Source of the DNA: Adenophora triphylla var. japonica
Lineage: Eukaryota > Streptophyta > Magnoliopsida > Asterales > Campanulaceae
Assembly (NCBI GenBank): GCA_022495995.1
Contig: JAFEMH010001295.1
Span: forward strand, 1 to 64,000
Direction: 5' to 3'
Length of the DNA: 64,000 nucleotides
Part shown: positions 42,796-54,129 of the stretch, in pieces
How positions within the stretch are numbered: position 1 is the stretch's first letter
How the letters are laid out: every line of letters begins with the position of its first letter
Notes under the pieces: generated by a model
Database searches by the model: none
The model's input: the letters and a program-made list of their open reading frames with translations, nothing else
What the model was told of the DNA's origin: nothing
Program-made: the position numbers and the translations under genes

Positions 42796-43284
42796 CAAAA
42801 ATTACGGGCATTTTGAATAAACCCTAAACAGAGGCCAGTCTTTTTTTTTTAAAATCACCGCCGCCCCCCCTTCTTTTCTCTCTCAAAACCGAGCTCTCTT
42901 CTCTCTCTCTCCTAAATTCCTCTCTCAAACCCCAAATCCCCTCCCTTCCAACCCAAAAATCACCCTACCCACCATTGATTCACCAAGCTAAAGCCAATTC
43001 CTTTCCCCAAAAGCCATTAATTCCGGCGAGTTGTGCAAATCCGAAAATCAAAGAAGAAGTTTTTTTTTGGTGCATGCAATCTTGCGAATCAAGTGGGCTA
43101 AAGCTCGATTTGAAGGTGGTTTGTGGGTATAAACGGTGCAAGGTCTAGTTTGTGGGTGTTTTCCGGTCTCCTTCCCAAACTCCGGCGAGTTTTCCGGCAA
43201 ACTCCGGCGAGTTTTCCGGCGAGCTTTGAAGGGGTAAGATTCTCTGAATTTAATTGTATTACCCTTCTGAGTTGTGTTGATATC

Positions 43285-44524
43285 ATGTCTACCTCTAATC
43301 CTAAGCGTAAAAGAGTTACAAAGAAAACCCCGGTTCCACCACCATTGTTTGATGAAAATAGATTTGTGGGTGTTGATGCGTTAAAATTTTTTAATGCTTA
43401 TTCCGGACGAAGTTTTAACGTAGAGAAAGGGATAGACATTACGGATATGGGGCTAGATAATATTGTAGCGGAGTATGGTTGGCAAAACTTATTGGTTGCC
43501 CCAGCCGAAGGAGGGAATCGCGAGTTGGTGCGTGAATTTTATGCTAATGCAGCCGCTAGAAAAGGGCTACATAACACTTCGTATGTGCGGGGTAGGGAGG
43601 TGGGATATACCCGGGAGAGAATTATATCATATTACAACCTCCCTAGACATGTGCAAGCCAATACCTGTGCCTTCTTGCAACTTGAAAAACAAATGATGAA
43701 CAACCCCAAAGGTAACCTACACCTAATTGCCTAACATTCGGTGATCTTCCCTTTGACCCAACTGTGCATAAGGGGGTGTTAATTGCTTCTAAATTTCTTC
43801 CACCACACATGAAGTACCTTCATAGGATTATTTGTGAGAGGGTGCTCCCATCTTCCCGACCCCACGAGGTTGGATGGCGTAGAGCTGCATTAATGCATGT
43901 CATCCTGTCAGGGCAACAAATTGACACCGGGTCAATCATTGCCCATGAAATTAACAGGACATATCAGCAGATGGCGAAGAATAGCTATAATTACCCCTTA
44001 ATGATCACGGGTTTGATGGGGTTCTCGGGTGTTAATTTCACAAATATCCCTAGGGACATAGGCTTGGAGCCTACAATTACCAAGAGAAAGATTAGGGACA
44101 AGAGCCACCCCAAGGGGGTAAATGTAGTGGAGCCGGAGCAAGAGGAGGAGCAAGAGGAGGAACAGGAGGAGGAAGAAGAGGAAGAACAAGAGGATGATAT
44201 GGTTGGCGATCGGAGAGCGGACCCAATCAAGGGGGTTTGTACTATCTCGTCACATCGCTAGAGGCGATGGAGCTGCGATTTGATCAGAGATTTACCGCCC
44301 TAGAGCAGAGTCAGGCTGCGAATGATGATAGGGTGAGAGCTATTGACGACAGAGTACGGGGTGAGATCGAGGCGAACCAAGTATGGCGGGCCCAGCACGA
44401 TAATAGGTTGGACCAAATTCTTGGTCGGTTGCCTCCTACTGGTTACACATGGCCACGCTCCGCCACAAGCATCGCCGCAGCATCAAAAGAAGAAGAAGAA
44501 CAATTTCCCAGTGGCTCATCCTGA
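43285..44524 (+). pseudogene. Athila-type env-position ORF (putative plant transposon protein domain), two frameshifts
   Basis: Start ATG at 43285 (MSTSNPKRKRVTKKTPVPPP), basic and perhaps nuclear. LVREFYANAA, SYVRGREVGYTRERIISYYN and RRAALMHVILSGQQIDTGSI resemble the plant transposon protein domain encoded after pol in Athila-type elements and often called env-like. A Glu-rich run (about 44130-44200) and a coiled-coil-like EQSQAANDDRVRAIDDRVRG segment follow. The frames 43285-43734, 43764-44261 and 44237-44524 must be joined over two shifts. I see no signal peptide or clear membrane span, so an envelope role is not supported. Confidence 0.6.
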
Positions 44525-44744
44525 CAAGGAGAGCAATGGGCAGAAGCAGCAGCTAGCCTCCCTCGGAGGCTCTTCTAGCCAATGGGGTTATCCGCCACGT
44601 TGATCGGTTGAGGTATCCCTACCCCGAGTTTATAGTTAATTGCATTGGGGACAATGCTATCTTTTAGTTTGTGGGTGGGGGTATCTCGTGCTTCATTCTC
44701 GCTTTATCACCATGTTAGTTTAGGTTGTTATTTGTTTTTAGTTT

Positions 44745-44784
<40 letters not shown>

Positions 44785-45356
44785 TGTTCTCTTTATTTTG
44801 GGATATGTTGGCATGCGTCCATGATGATTGAGTGTTATGTGTTGATCATTATGCTATCTTGGATTTGAGAATTAGGGTTACATTGAAACAATAAACCACG
44901 ATTGCACCACCTCTCACTTCCATTTATCATTGATCATTGTTGTCACTCTAGGTGCCCTTTATGGGATCACTTGTGCATTCTCGGGGTCCCTAGAACATGG
45001 TTTGCATGATTGTCAATAACACGTTATTAGGCTATTTTGATACTTATGGCTTATTCTTTCAACCCTTTTGTGTGCCTTCAGCTTTCTACCCCAGTAAATA
45101 ATAATTTCCGCTAGAACACTTGTTGAGCTTTAATAGAAAAGAATGGAAATTTGGACCACCATTCGCCTTCGGTTGATGCCTATGTTCCTACCCGTTTCAC
45201 TTAGTTTTAGGATGTCTAACCTTTTGGGAAGTGAACTAGGGAATGAATGGGAATTTGGGGTTGAATTTGGGTGAGTGGAATTAAATGCACAATTTGGGGT
45301 CAAAAATGCAAAATGGGGTGTGAAATACAATGAAGAGGGGCATAGAAAAAAAAAAA

Positions 45357-45392
<36 letters not shown>

Positions 45393-46104
45393 AAATAAAA
45401 AAAGAGAGAAAAAAATGAAAAATTCTTGCCCCTCCATTGTGTCAAAAGTTGGAAATTAGAAAAAGCCCCAGAAATAAGGGAATGTGCTCAACCCGATGTT
45501 GTGTATGTATGCAAAAGCTTTAGTTTGTGGGTTGGCACATTGGGAAGAAAAAGGGTGAGCGGAGTGAATTATCATAGTGAGGATGTATACATAAAAAGAA
45601 GACTTCTTAGTTTCGCTTCCCGATTTGTATGTCCTTGCCTTCATTTGTAACCGTGAACCGAGCCATGCGATCCTTCGCACCATAACGCTTAGAGTCATAT
45701 CTTCATTTCGTTATCAAGTAGCCGGGTTGACAATTGTGTAAACATGCATATGAGTGTCCCTTTGTGATTGTATTTGATACATATTATGTTAGAGCATCAT
45801 TTAGTGAATCCATAAATAATCTTAGAGTGTGACAATGATCTACCGCACTTCACTCCATTATTCATGCCGCGGTGGAAAATTGTGGGTTTTTGCTTTAATG
45901 TAATGTTAGTTGATAATTCATGATAGCATGTTTGTGATTATATTGTGTAAGGATCTGAGACTGTCTGGCCGACATGATTCCCGTTTTGAAGAGAACATCC
46001 CAAAAATATTTAGTTTCGTTTTCGTAGTGTAGTTTTATGGTTGTTCGATAGCTTAGTTTTGTTCTGTTTTACTCGGGACGAGCAAAGGATAGTTTGTGGG
46101 TGTT
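44525..46104 (+). other. Athila-type 3' non-coding region with poly-A tracts and PPT
   Basis: No gene. It has long A runs at 44749-44780 and 45350-45400, PPT-like TAGTTTGTGGGT words at 44665 and 45521, and the likely true PPT TAGTTTGTGGGTG at 46090-46102, two bases before the LTR. Confidence 0.7.
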
Positions 46105-47425
46105 TGATGGATGTGTTTTTACACACCCATTTTACATGTTTACGAACCTATTCTAGGCTCAAAATTCCGGGTTTTATGTTATTTTAATATTGTTGTTGAG
46201 TGTTTATGAGTACAGGGGAAAAGGATGATTAAGTGTTGATTTTGGTCAATAAAATGGCAAGGAAACCAAGTTGGAGCGGAGCAGAGCAAGGAAATTGGAA
46301 AATAATTCGAGATGCAGTTCTAGGCACCAGAGCGGCCGCGCTCTACCTAAGAGCGGCCGCGCTCCATTGAAGATTTTGAAGTCCAATTCTCGGCCATCAA
46401 GCGCGGGCGCGCTCAACCCAGAGCGGCCGCGCTCAAGTGACGTCGTTTTGAAGGCCAGGGTTACTGCCAATGTGCGCGGGCGCGCTCAACACAGAGCGGC
46501 CGCGCTTGTCCCCGTTTTCAGTACCAGATTTCGGCAACTTATGATGGGCAGTCTTGACTTTTCGCACATTTTTCCCTTGTATTTTGCCCTAGAGTATTTA
46601 TACTTCAACAGCAGTTTTTAAAAACAATCTTGGATATTATTATTGTTCGAGGTTTTGAGTTTTCATAGACAATTATTGCTCATCAATTCCGGATCTCTCA
46701 GGTTTTGATGTTCTTTTATTTTATGATCAGTATTGTTTTCGTTATGTCTTTGCGTAGCTAAGTTCTTTAGATTTGCGGATTGGTTGTAGCGATTACTAGA
46801 TCTTTATGCTATTGATTTAATTCTTCCCAATTGATCTCTTTCTAGTTCTTCGAAACATTAATCTTTTAATTATTTGGGTATTGATTCTGCCATTAATTTG
46901 GGGATTGATACAATTGAACACTGTTTTGAAGATTAAACCTAATTGAGGCCATAATAGAAATCAAAAGGGTTTAGATTTAACATTCTATTGTGTTGATTAA
47001 TTATTTGATTGTTGTGTGTCCGTAACAGAAAACGCAGCTTGATAATAATTAAAAGGGTTGCAATCCGGGCACCACACCGTCCCAATCCTTACTTTTGTGA
47101 ATGAATCCTAGTTTGAGATTAATGTTTTCAGCAATAAAAATAGCATGGGGTGAAAGTAATTGTGAATCCAATCCGTGAATCTCCGTGTTTATCTGAGTTA
47201 ATTCGTTCTGTTTAAATCGCGTTCTTTAGTTTTTAAGCTGTTATTTCTGTTTTAGGATTAGATTATTATTCTCAAATCAAAAATCTGTGGTTACTATATT
47301 CATTACTTCTACTGCATTTGTTTACCAACAAGTCTCTGTGGTTCGACCCCTGCTTGTGCATACTGCTACACCGGTAGTGAGTACACTTGCTCGGTTTTTA
47401 TTACTAGAGGAATTTTCCTCCATCA
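46105..47425 (+). repeat. Athila-type 3' LTR, 1321 bp
   Basis: Matches the 5' LTR with about ten substitutions. It carries one extra GC-hairpin unit of about 71 bp (near 46368-46440), giving three units against two. Confidence 0.9.
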
Positions 47426-47430
47426 ATAGT

Positions 47431-48033
47431 GTTGTCACATCTATCTTTTGAGCCACTTAAACCCTGACATATTCAGTAAGCTGCTGCCAACTCTGTCCTT
47501 CTGGGTTGATCAAAATTTAAATTTTTTTGATAAAAAAGGAAATATCTGTATCACTTCAATTTATCAAAAGGTTATCTTTTTGTTCATTATTATGTTATAG
47601 TTTAACTGCTGCAAACACGTACCTATTATTTCGCATCCACATTTAAAATCGTGTCTTAAAATTTAGATATTTGTGCAAACCAGTTGAAACGTTTTTAAAT
47701 TTTGGTTCACCCAGTACAAAACCCTTTCATCTTCCTTTTCTCTCTCCACTATAAAAGAAACTCAAAAGGTCCCATTTAAAACTTTCGATACCCTAGAAAT
47801 CTCCATTTCTCTATGCAAGAATCCAGCTCTCAAATCTCAAGCCGCTTAACCGATCCTTCGTCATCCTTCTTCAGTCCTTCAACCTTTAAGCTTTCCTCGT
47901 AAATCCTTTGAAATCCTCTAAGATTTTGAACATCGATGTCGAAGAAATCTCTAGTTATGAACTTTTTCTTATTTTGTCTATTTTAAAATATGTTCTAACT
48001 TAAAATGTTGTTTTGATTCTTGATTTCTTGTAG
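47431..48033 (+). promoter_or_regulatory. Internal promoter and leader of Sirevirus-like env-position ORF
   Basis: TATAAAAG stands at 47750-47757 after a pyrimidine run, with a leader after it. A strong acceptor-like TTCTTGATTTCTTGTAG ends at 48033, immediately before the ATG of the ORF. A possible donor GT is in CTCTAGTTATG near 47955. Separate expression of this ORF from its own promoter, with a leader intron, is inferred. Confidence 0.5.
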
Positions 48034-51000
48034 ATGGCTCACAAGAAAGACATTTTCGGAGGTTACAATCTCCCAAGCTTTTTCGAATCCGAAGAAGGAA
48101 AGCAATTGCAAGCAATGTTGACAGCTGCCGAATTTCTTCCGTTCTTGATGCCTGAAGGGAACGATGATATTATGTATGAGCTGGTTAATGAGTTATTCAA
48201 CAATGGATATTTGGATGAATGTTTGAAGCCCGGTGATGTGTCCTATCTCTTCAACAGTTGCCGGAGTACCAATTGTCCTCTCACCGACCTCCATAGCCGA
48301 TGCCTTTCCTACCTTGCCCTCAACCGATTCGTCTTCAGTTATTATGAAAGACATGGAGCTAGCATGGTCTCAGGTTAGGCGAACCGATCCCTTTGTCACC
48401 GGTGAAGGCAATAAGAAAGCTGACCTTGATTCCTTGCACTATGCCTTAGACGAGGTTGTTGACCGATGCATTATTTTCCGGTCTGGTTCCCATCATTGTA
48501 TCACTATGATACAGTGGGAAGCCATTGCTGCTGTGATGCTACAGAAGAACTTCAACTGGTGTTCCTTATTATACAGAGTCATCTTGATAGCCTTCAAGAA
48601 ATTTTAGAAGGAAAAGCCCTTGACTAGGCCAAACAAAGCTAGGCCATGTCACTACCTCCTTATCAGTAGAATCCTTATGAGAATCCCTTCTATCTTTGCC
48701 ATATCAGCCAATCAACCCTCCTATCCAAAATCTTTTATCAAAGCCTTTAACAAGGCTGATCAAGCTAGGATTCTCAGAGAAGCAAAACCGATTGCTTCTA
48801 CAGCTGCCTCAACTGACGTTCCACCGGTCAAGAAGAAAGCATCCAAGCTGAAATCAATGAAACCCTTAATCGATGCCCCTAAGCCTGTAACTGATGAATC
48901 CAAGCCCTCTCAACCGATCTCTTCACTGGTTAAGAGAAAATCTCCTGACAATGATGATCAACCAATTTCTACCTCTATCCGGCCAAGAAAATCAGCCAAA
49001 AAATCAACCAAGCCTTCAACTCCTCCATCCTCATCCAAATCCAAACCGATCCCAAAAACACCTTTCCAATTAGCCAAAGAAAACACCGAAAGAAAAAGGA
49101 GAATAGAAACCGATCTCACCACATTCATTCCCTTTATTCCCAAAAGGCTACTCAAACACAACACCCTAACCGATGATATCCCAATAACCAGTCATGCCTC
49201 CAATCCTTCTTACCGACGGTGCCAACCGATCGGAGATCCTACTTTCCATATATTCCATGATAACCCTTGGGCTGTCAAGCCTTAGTCTACCCCTTCACCC
49301 AAATGGGTCTACCCTATTGACCATTTGCCACCCTTCATCAGGAAGCTCCTTCAATTTCATGAGCTCAATAAAGCATCTGGTCCAGTTGGGAACATTTATG
49401 ATTATATTGACTATAGCAACAGTCATGAGGAGAAGGGAATTTACTTCAACCGACCCTACAGACTTAGGGAATTTGAACTCTCTCTTCTTAGGCTCCAGCT
49501 TATCAAGCTCTATAACAAATTCTTTGATCAGCTTCCCCTTGTATTTGCCTCAGGATACATTGAGATAGGATATGATGATCCAGTCGGTTTGGGCAGATTT
49601 TGCTAGTTTGTATGGAGCTAGATATACCTTGATTGAGTCTGATATTTATCAGCTAGGCATGTATGAGATAGATATTGACTCCTTGCCCAACTTTGATTCT
49701 GAACCTGTTGATCTTGGCCCCAGGAAGAATCAGCTAATGAGAAACATTATGGATGTGTTGGAAAATTTATTGGATATGGATGCTGAGCTAAAAGTTGCTG
49801 AAAACATTGCCTTAACCAATTTCTTTTCTTCAGTCAAGTCAAACAAGACCAAATGGACATCATTTACTGATTCAGAGATAGATGAGCTGTTTGAGGATGA
49901 TAGTGATGAAGCTAAAGATGATGAGCCAACCGATGACATTGCTCAGTTAAGCTCAAGTTCCAGTTCGAGCTCAGATGATGATGATCAGTCAAAGAGAATG
50001 GGTAAGGTTGAACAAGTTTTTGCTACTCCTAAACCTATGGCAACGGTTAGGAATGTAGAAGGAGGGATAACCGATACTTCACCGGTTACTACTTTGGGAG
50101 GAGGAATTGCTACTCAACCGACGGTTACTCAACCGATCGATGTGCCCCTTACAAGTGACTCTCCTGTTGAACCAGTGAGTGAAGAGAAAGTGATTGACAA
50201 AACCCTAACCGATGTATCTGCTGAACCGGTGGACAAACCTGTTGAAACTAATGTTGATGATGTAGAACTATAAAATGCAATGGCTGCTAGCCTATTTGAT
50301 GTCAAGCTAAATCGCCAACAGTCAAGAGCTGAGGAAATGGCAACTGCTCAAGCCATTCAAGCTTCACTTTTGGAGAGTCAGGCTAAAGCAATTCAAGCCT
50401 CAATTTCTACAATTGAGCTACCAGTTGAGGAGGAGAAATCTTTTTATTCTTCTATTGATGAACTACCTGAATCAAACTTTCTTGAAGATGAAGAAGACTT
50501 AGAATTCATTGCATTTGAATCCTTTAATTACGGTCTATTTGATTCTGCTTGCCCTCCTGCTAATTTTAATTTCTCTCAAAATCCTGATGCTCAGAAAGAC
50601 TTGATGTCTTGTCTAAACTATTTTTCCTCTAAAGCTTCAATTCCTCGGTTGCCCAATGGGATGCTGTTCTTTGAACCTCATGAAAGAGTTGTTAGCCGAT
50701 CAAGCCTTGAACCGATACCGGTACCTGAACCATTACCAAAGGCTGACCCAACTTCTGAAACCAGTTCAAGTGTTGCCCCTATTATTCTCAAGTTGAAAAG
50801 GAGATTGCCACCGGTCAAGGATGCACTGGTCAAGCCAAGCAAAGCTGATCAACAACTACCCTCTTCTTTCCCAGTTAAGCAGAAACTGATCTACAATGCT
50901 TTGAAGAGGTATTCGCATAGGCCCCTTCGAATTGGCGGTCAAGCCATCAACCGATTGCCAATACCGGTTGAATGCTCTTTGTCAACTGACAACTTGTATC

Positions 51001-52195
51001 TCAAGTATTTGGCCTTGAACAACCGAATGACCAAGGTTTTGGAGATGGAAATTATTAAGTGGTCTTGTGGTGTGACCAAGATGGTAGGCTTTATGTCTCA
51101 AGTGCCTCATTTATCTGTCAGGGGTGATGATGGGATAGTCAGGCCTAAGAGGAACATCCTTCATGCCTCTCTTCTTATTGGCTTATTGAGGATGATTCAT
51201 ATAATCAAGTTGAGGCAGAAAATCATTGATGAAGCTCCCATTGCTGTTGAATTACTTGTATATGCTTTTGAAGAAACCCCCATTATTCAAAGTTCCATTG
51301 CATTGAGTTTGGAAACGGGTGGATTTATATCCTTAGTTTCTTACTCATCATCAACCGATGAAAATTCAAACTGCCCTCCTACCGATCAGACAAGCCCTCC
51401 AGTCGATTCGTCATCTCCTACTCCTATCCATACTCAAGTCTTAACTGATCAAGGTCAAACCGACCAACCTCAATCCCCAACCGATCACTCAACCGACTAA
51501 GCTTAACTCTTAACAGATCAAAGTCAGGCCATTCAAGTTCAAACCGATGATCCTCCTGTTCAAAACCAAGCCATCCAAAATTTACCTGTTGCTGCTGCTC
51601 CTACAACCGATCCTTCAGCTATTCATATCAGTTCCTCAACCGATAATTCCTCCAATGAAGCTGATGATGTTCCCTCTCCAACCGGTGACCCTCAACCGGT
51701 CTCTAAAGCTGAACTCAACCGACCAGTTGTTGTTAGAGATCTTTGTGACTTGTACGATGCCCTGATGGTTGGAATGATTAAGTCCAATCAGGAGGAGGAG
51801 ACTAAGAGGTTAGACAGAATGGAACATGGTTATGCCAAAGATTTGGCCAATTATGTTGCTGATCTTCTTGACAAAGACGCAACCATAACCGACCTTGCCT
51901 CCCAGCTCAGTGCCTTTACTCAATCAAAGCAGGAGCTATTAAATCTTGTCTCAGCCTCTCAAACCGATTTGAAGATAGCAACTGACGAAATCAAGAACTT
52001 GAATCTCAAACTCAAAGAAGCAGAACAGAAGCTAACCGATCAAGCCACTCAGTTCAGAAAACCAATACTGAAAGGATTAAGCTCAAATCTGAAAATGAGC
52101 TGTTGAAGAAAATGTTAGCCGATCGTGAGTCTGAGAAGTCACCCAAGAAGAAGAGAAAGATAGATGAGAAGGAAGAGAAGAAAGCAGGCAAGTAA
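48034..52195 (+). pseudogene. Sirevirus-like env-position ORF, about 1,380 codons, broken
   Basis: ATG at 48034 right after a splice-acceptor-like site. The frame moves from 1 to 2 near 48235 and from 2 to 0 near 49600. In-frame stops interrupt at about 48605, 49283, 50271, 51498 and 51504, with similarity of composition on both sides. The N-terminal 250 residues look globular (LPSFFESEEGKQLQAMLTAA; MIQWEAIAAVMLQKNFNWCS). The middle is Lys/Pro/Ser-rich, then acidic with a Ser run, then Pro/Thr/Asp-rich. The end is a coiled coil (about 51800-52100) and a basic KKKRKIDEKEEKK tail. It lies after copia pol, where Sireviruses of the SIRE type carry an env-like ORF. I see no signal peptide or transmembrane span; function unknown. 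Confidence 0.6.
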
Positions 52196-52656
52196 TCAAA
52201 GTTTGAACCGGCAATCTCATCGGCTACCCCAGCAGAATCCAAAGACAAACCCTCAACCGATGATCCTGCTGCTGATCAAGTTTGAGAATGTAACCGATGA
52301 TGATTTTGTCTTTCAAATTCTTCCTAACCGGTTGCAGCCTTTATCAATGAGATCTCTTTGAACCTTAAACTTGTCATTTAAATGTTTTACTTTTTGAACT
52401 TTCTTTATATGTTTTGAATGTCTTTTCTCTGCTACTAATCATTTTACTTTGCATGATAAATTCATTCAAAAGATTTCTTTCCTCTAGTTTATTATCTTAA
52501 GCTTTCATCTTGTTTGTAAAGCTTTACTTAGGTAGCATCAAGTTGTCACTTGACTTAGGGAATGACATAATTCAAAGATAAATTATTAGTCATTCTTTTA
52601 CTGAGTCAAGAAGATGTGAACCTAGGATGATTGGACTTAAGCAATTAGGAGGAGAC
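52196..52656 (+). other. Sirevirus-like 3' untranslated region and PPT
   Basis: No gene. It ends with AGGAGGAGAC, a likely polypurine tract, at 52647-52656. Confidence 0.5.
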
Positions 52657-53040
52657 TGTTAGTCAAATATATGTTTAGCTTAGAATTGCTTAATCCCAAT
52701 CATGATAAGCATTATTGAGGACCCCTAATTTTATCTAGACCAATTAGAATTTTTCTATGTATGATAGGTTCCCTTAGTGCTAGTGCCAGTGTTTTATTAA
52801 TGTAATTTTCTCAAAGTTTGAAGACTTGAAGACCTGAAGATTTTTCCAATCAGCAAGGTGTTTACTTGGTATAGAAGCTTGATCAACCAGTTGACAGCCT
52901 TCAACCGGTCAACCATCTAACTGGCCAGACTCCTAACCGGTGAAGCAGTCAACAGGTTAAGAACCTCTACTTGCTGATAACCAGTCCAGCTTATCCAACA
53001 ATCTTCTACCTCAGCCGATGCATTTGTTGTTTCCAACTAC
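52657..53040 (+). repeat. Candidate Sirevirus-like 3' LTR, right end unknown
   Basis: It starts TGTTAGTCAAATATATG after the purine tract and has ACCGGTCAACC and ACCGGTGAAG words as in the rest of the element. The matching 5' LTR is not in the window, so the right border cannot be set; the ACCGGT words stop near 52945. Confidence 0.45.
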
Positions 53041-54129
53041 TCAAAATTAGGCACTATTTTAGCACTCGCTGAGCACGTGGGGTTTGGGTGGAAGTATTTT
53101 ATTTTGTGCATTTATGCTATTAGTGGCTTTATGTGTTCATTTCTATGTTTGGATGAATTATATGATGTTAGGTTGGTCATTAACTAGCTTATGTGAATTT
53201 AGGGTGAAAAGGAATTAATTTTAAAGCTAAAGGGTCTAAATGGAATAAAGTATAAAGTGTGTAATGATTTTATAATATTTGGAATTTTTTAATAAATGAT
53301 TATATGTGTTGATGTGCTTAGTGGTAAAGAGTGATAGTTAAAGGTGTTAGCTTCTTTTCCTTTATCCTTGGAGGAGCTTTATTGAAACTTCTTATATTTA
53401 TCCATGGGAAATAAACTAAGAAACCTCATTTGAAATATCCTCAGTACTTCTTCTTCAAAATTTCCATGGAAAGCTTGTTTCCTAGCTCACCTTCCAAAAA
53501 TTCCACACCCTTCAATATTTTTTCGTTTTAAAAACCGTTTGCGGATTTTTGTTCGTGGATGCGAGGGGAGCGCATCTATCCGGTCAAATAAATATTCCAT
53601 TTCGCACTATTTAGGTAAGTTATTATGATTTTCTTTTAAAAAGTGTTCATCTTATGATTATTGTTGTTATTGATATGATTTAAAGGAAGTTTGGTGTTTG
53701 GAACACTTTTAATTAGTAATCATGGTTTTTGGAAAAGTGGAATTGAAATGAATATGGGTTAGTTGTTGAAATAGCAAGAAAAAGGGTTAATGTTCATGTT
53801 ATGGTGTTAATGCTTTGATATAAATGGTTGCATGACAAATTAACATAAAGTTTATGTATTAAAATGATGTTGGTTGGTGTTGAATTAGTTTGGAAAGGGT
53901 ATGGAAATGTTTGGGAGTTGTATTGCTGACGTTGGTACTGATTTTGCTCACTTTGAAACAGTGGAAACTTGGTTTGGGTCAACTTGGTTGGGTTGGTGAT
54001 GTTGTTTCAGCTCTGTTCTGAATTCTGGACAGAGGGAACGACTCGTGCTCTGTGGCACGAGTCGTGCACGAGTCGTTCCTTGGCATTTGCCTAAGTCGTG
54101 CCTATGTGGGGATGTGGAATTCTGGTGGG
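53041..54129. other. Unassigned sequence with one strong inverted repeat
   Basis: No gene, domain or LTR recognised, mostly AT-rich. GGAACGACTCGTGC (54035-54048) pairs perfectly with GCACGAGTCGTTCC (54066-54079), and GCACGAGTCGTGC (54055-54067) lies between. Confidence 0.6.

Larger units (their letters stand above)
42034..43284 (+). other. Athila-type inter-ORF region
   Basis: It has no gene. It holds a PPT-like TAGTTTGTGGGTGGGGG at 42211, a type A motif at 42295, three GC-rich hairpin repeats (42608-42795), a pyrimidine-rich tract near 42840-42960 and further GTTTGTGGGT words at 42434, 43118 and 43146. The env-position ORF follows. Confidence 0.7.
35375..47430 (+). mobile_element. Complete Athila-type Ty3/gypsy element, 12,046 bp, with 5-bp target duplication
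   Basis: The element spans 35380-47425 between ATAGT copies (35375-35379 and 47426-47430). It has 1250- and 1321-bp LTRs beginning TGATGGATG and ending CCTCCATCA, a tRNA-Asp primer site, gag-protease, RT, RNase H, integrase, an extra ORF in the env position, and a PPT-like run. I see about ten substitutions between the LTRs apart from one 71-bp length change, so it inserted recently. The pol part has several frameshifts, so this copy is probably not active. Confidence 0.9.

Noticed and set aside
43123..43284. Upstream start for the Athila-type env-position ORF
   Set aside because: The extra 54 codons overlap a repeated TTCCGGCAAACTCCGGCGAG stretch; the ATG at 43285 gives a basic start typical of the family.
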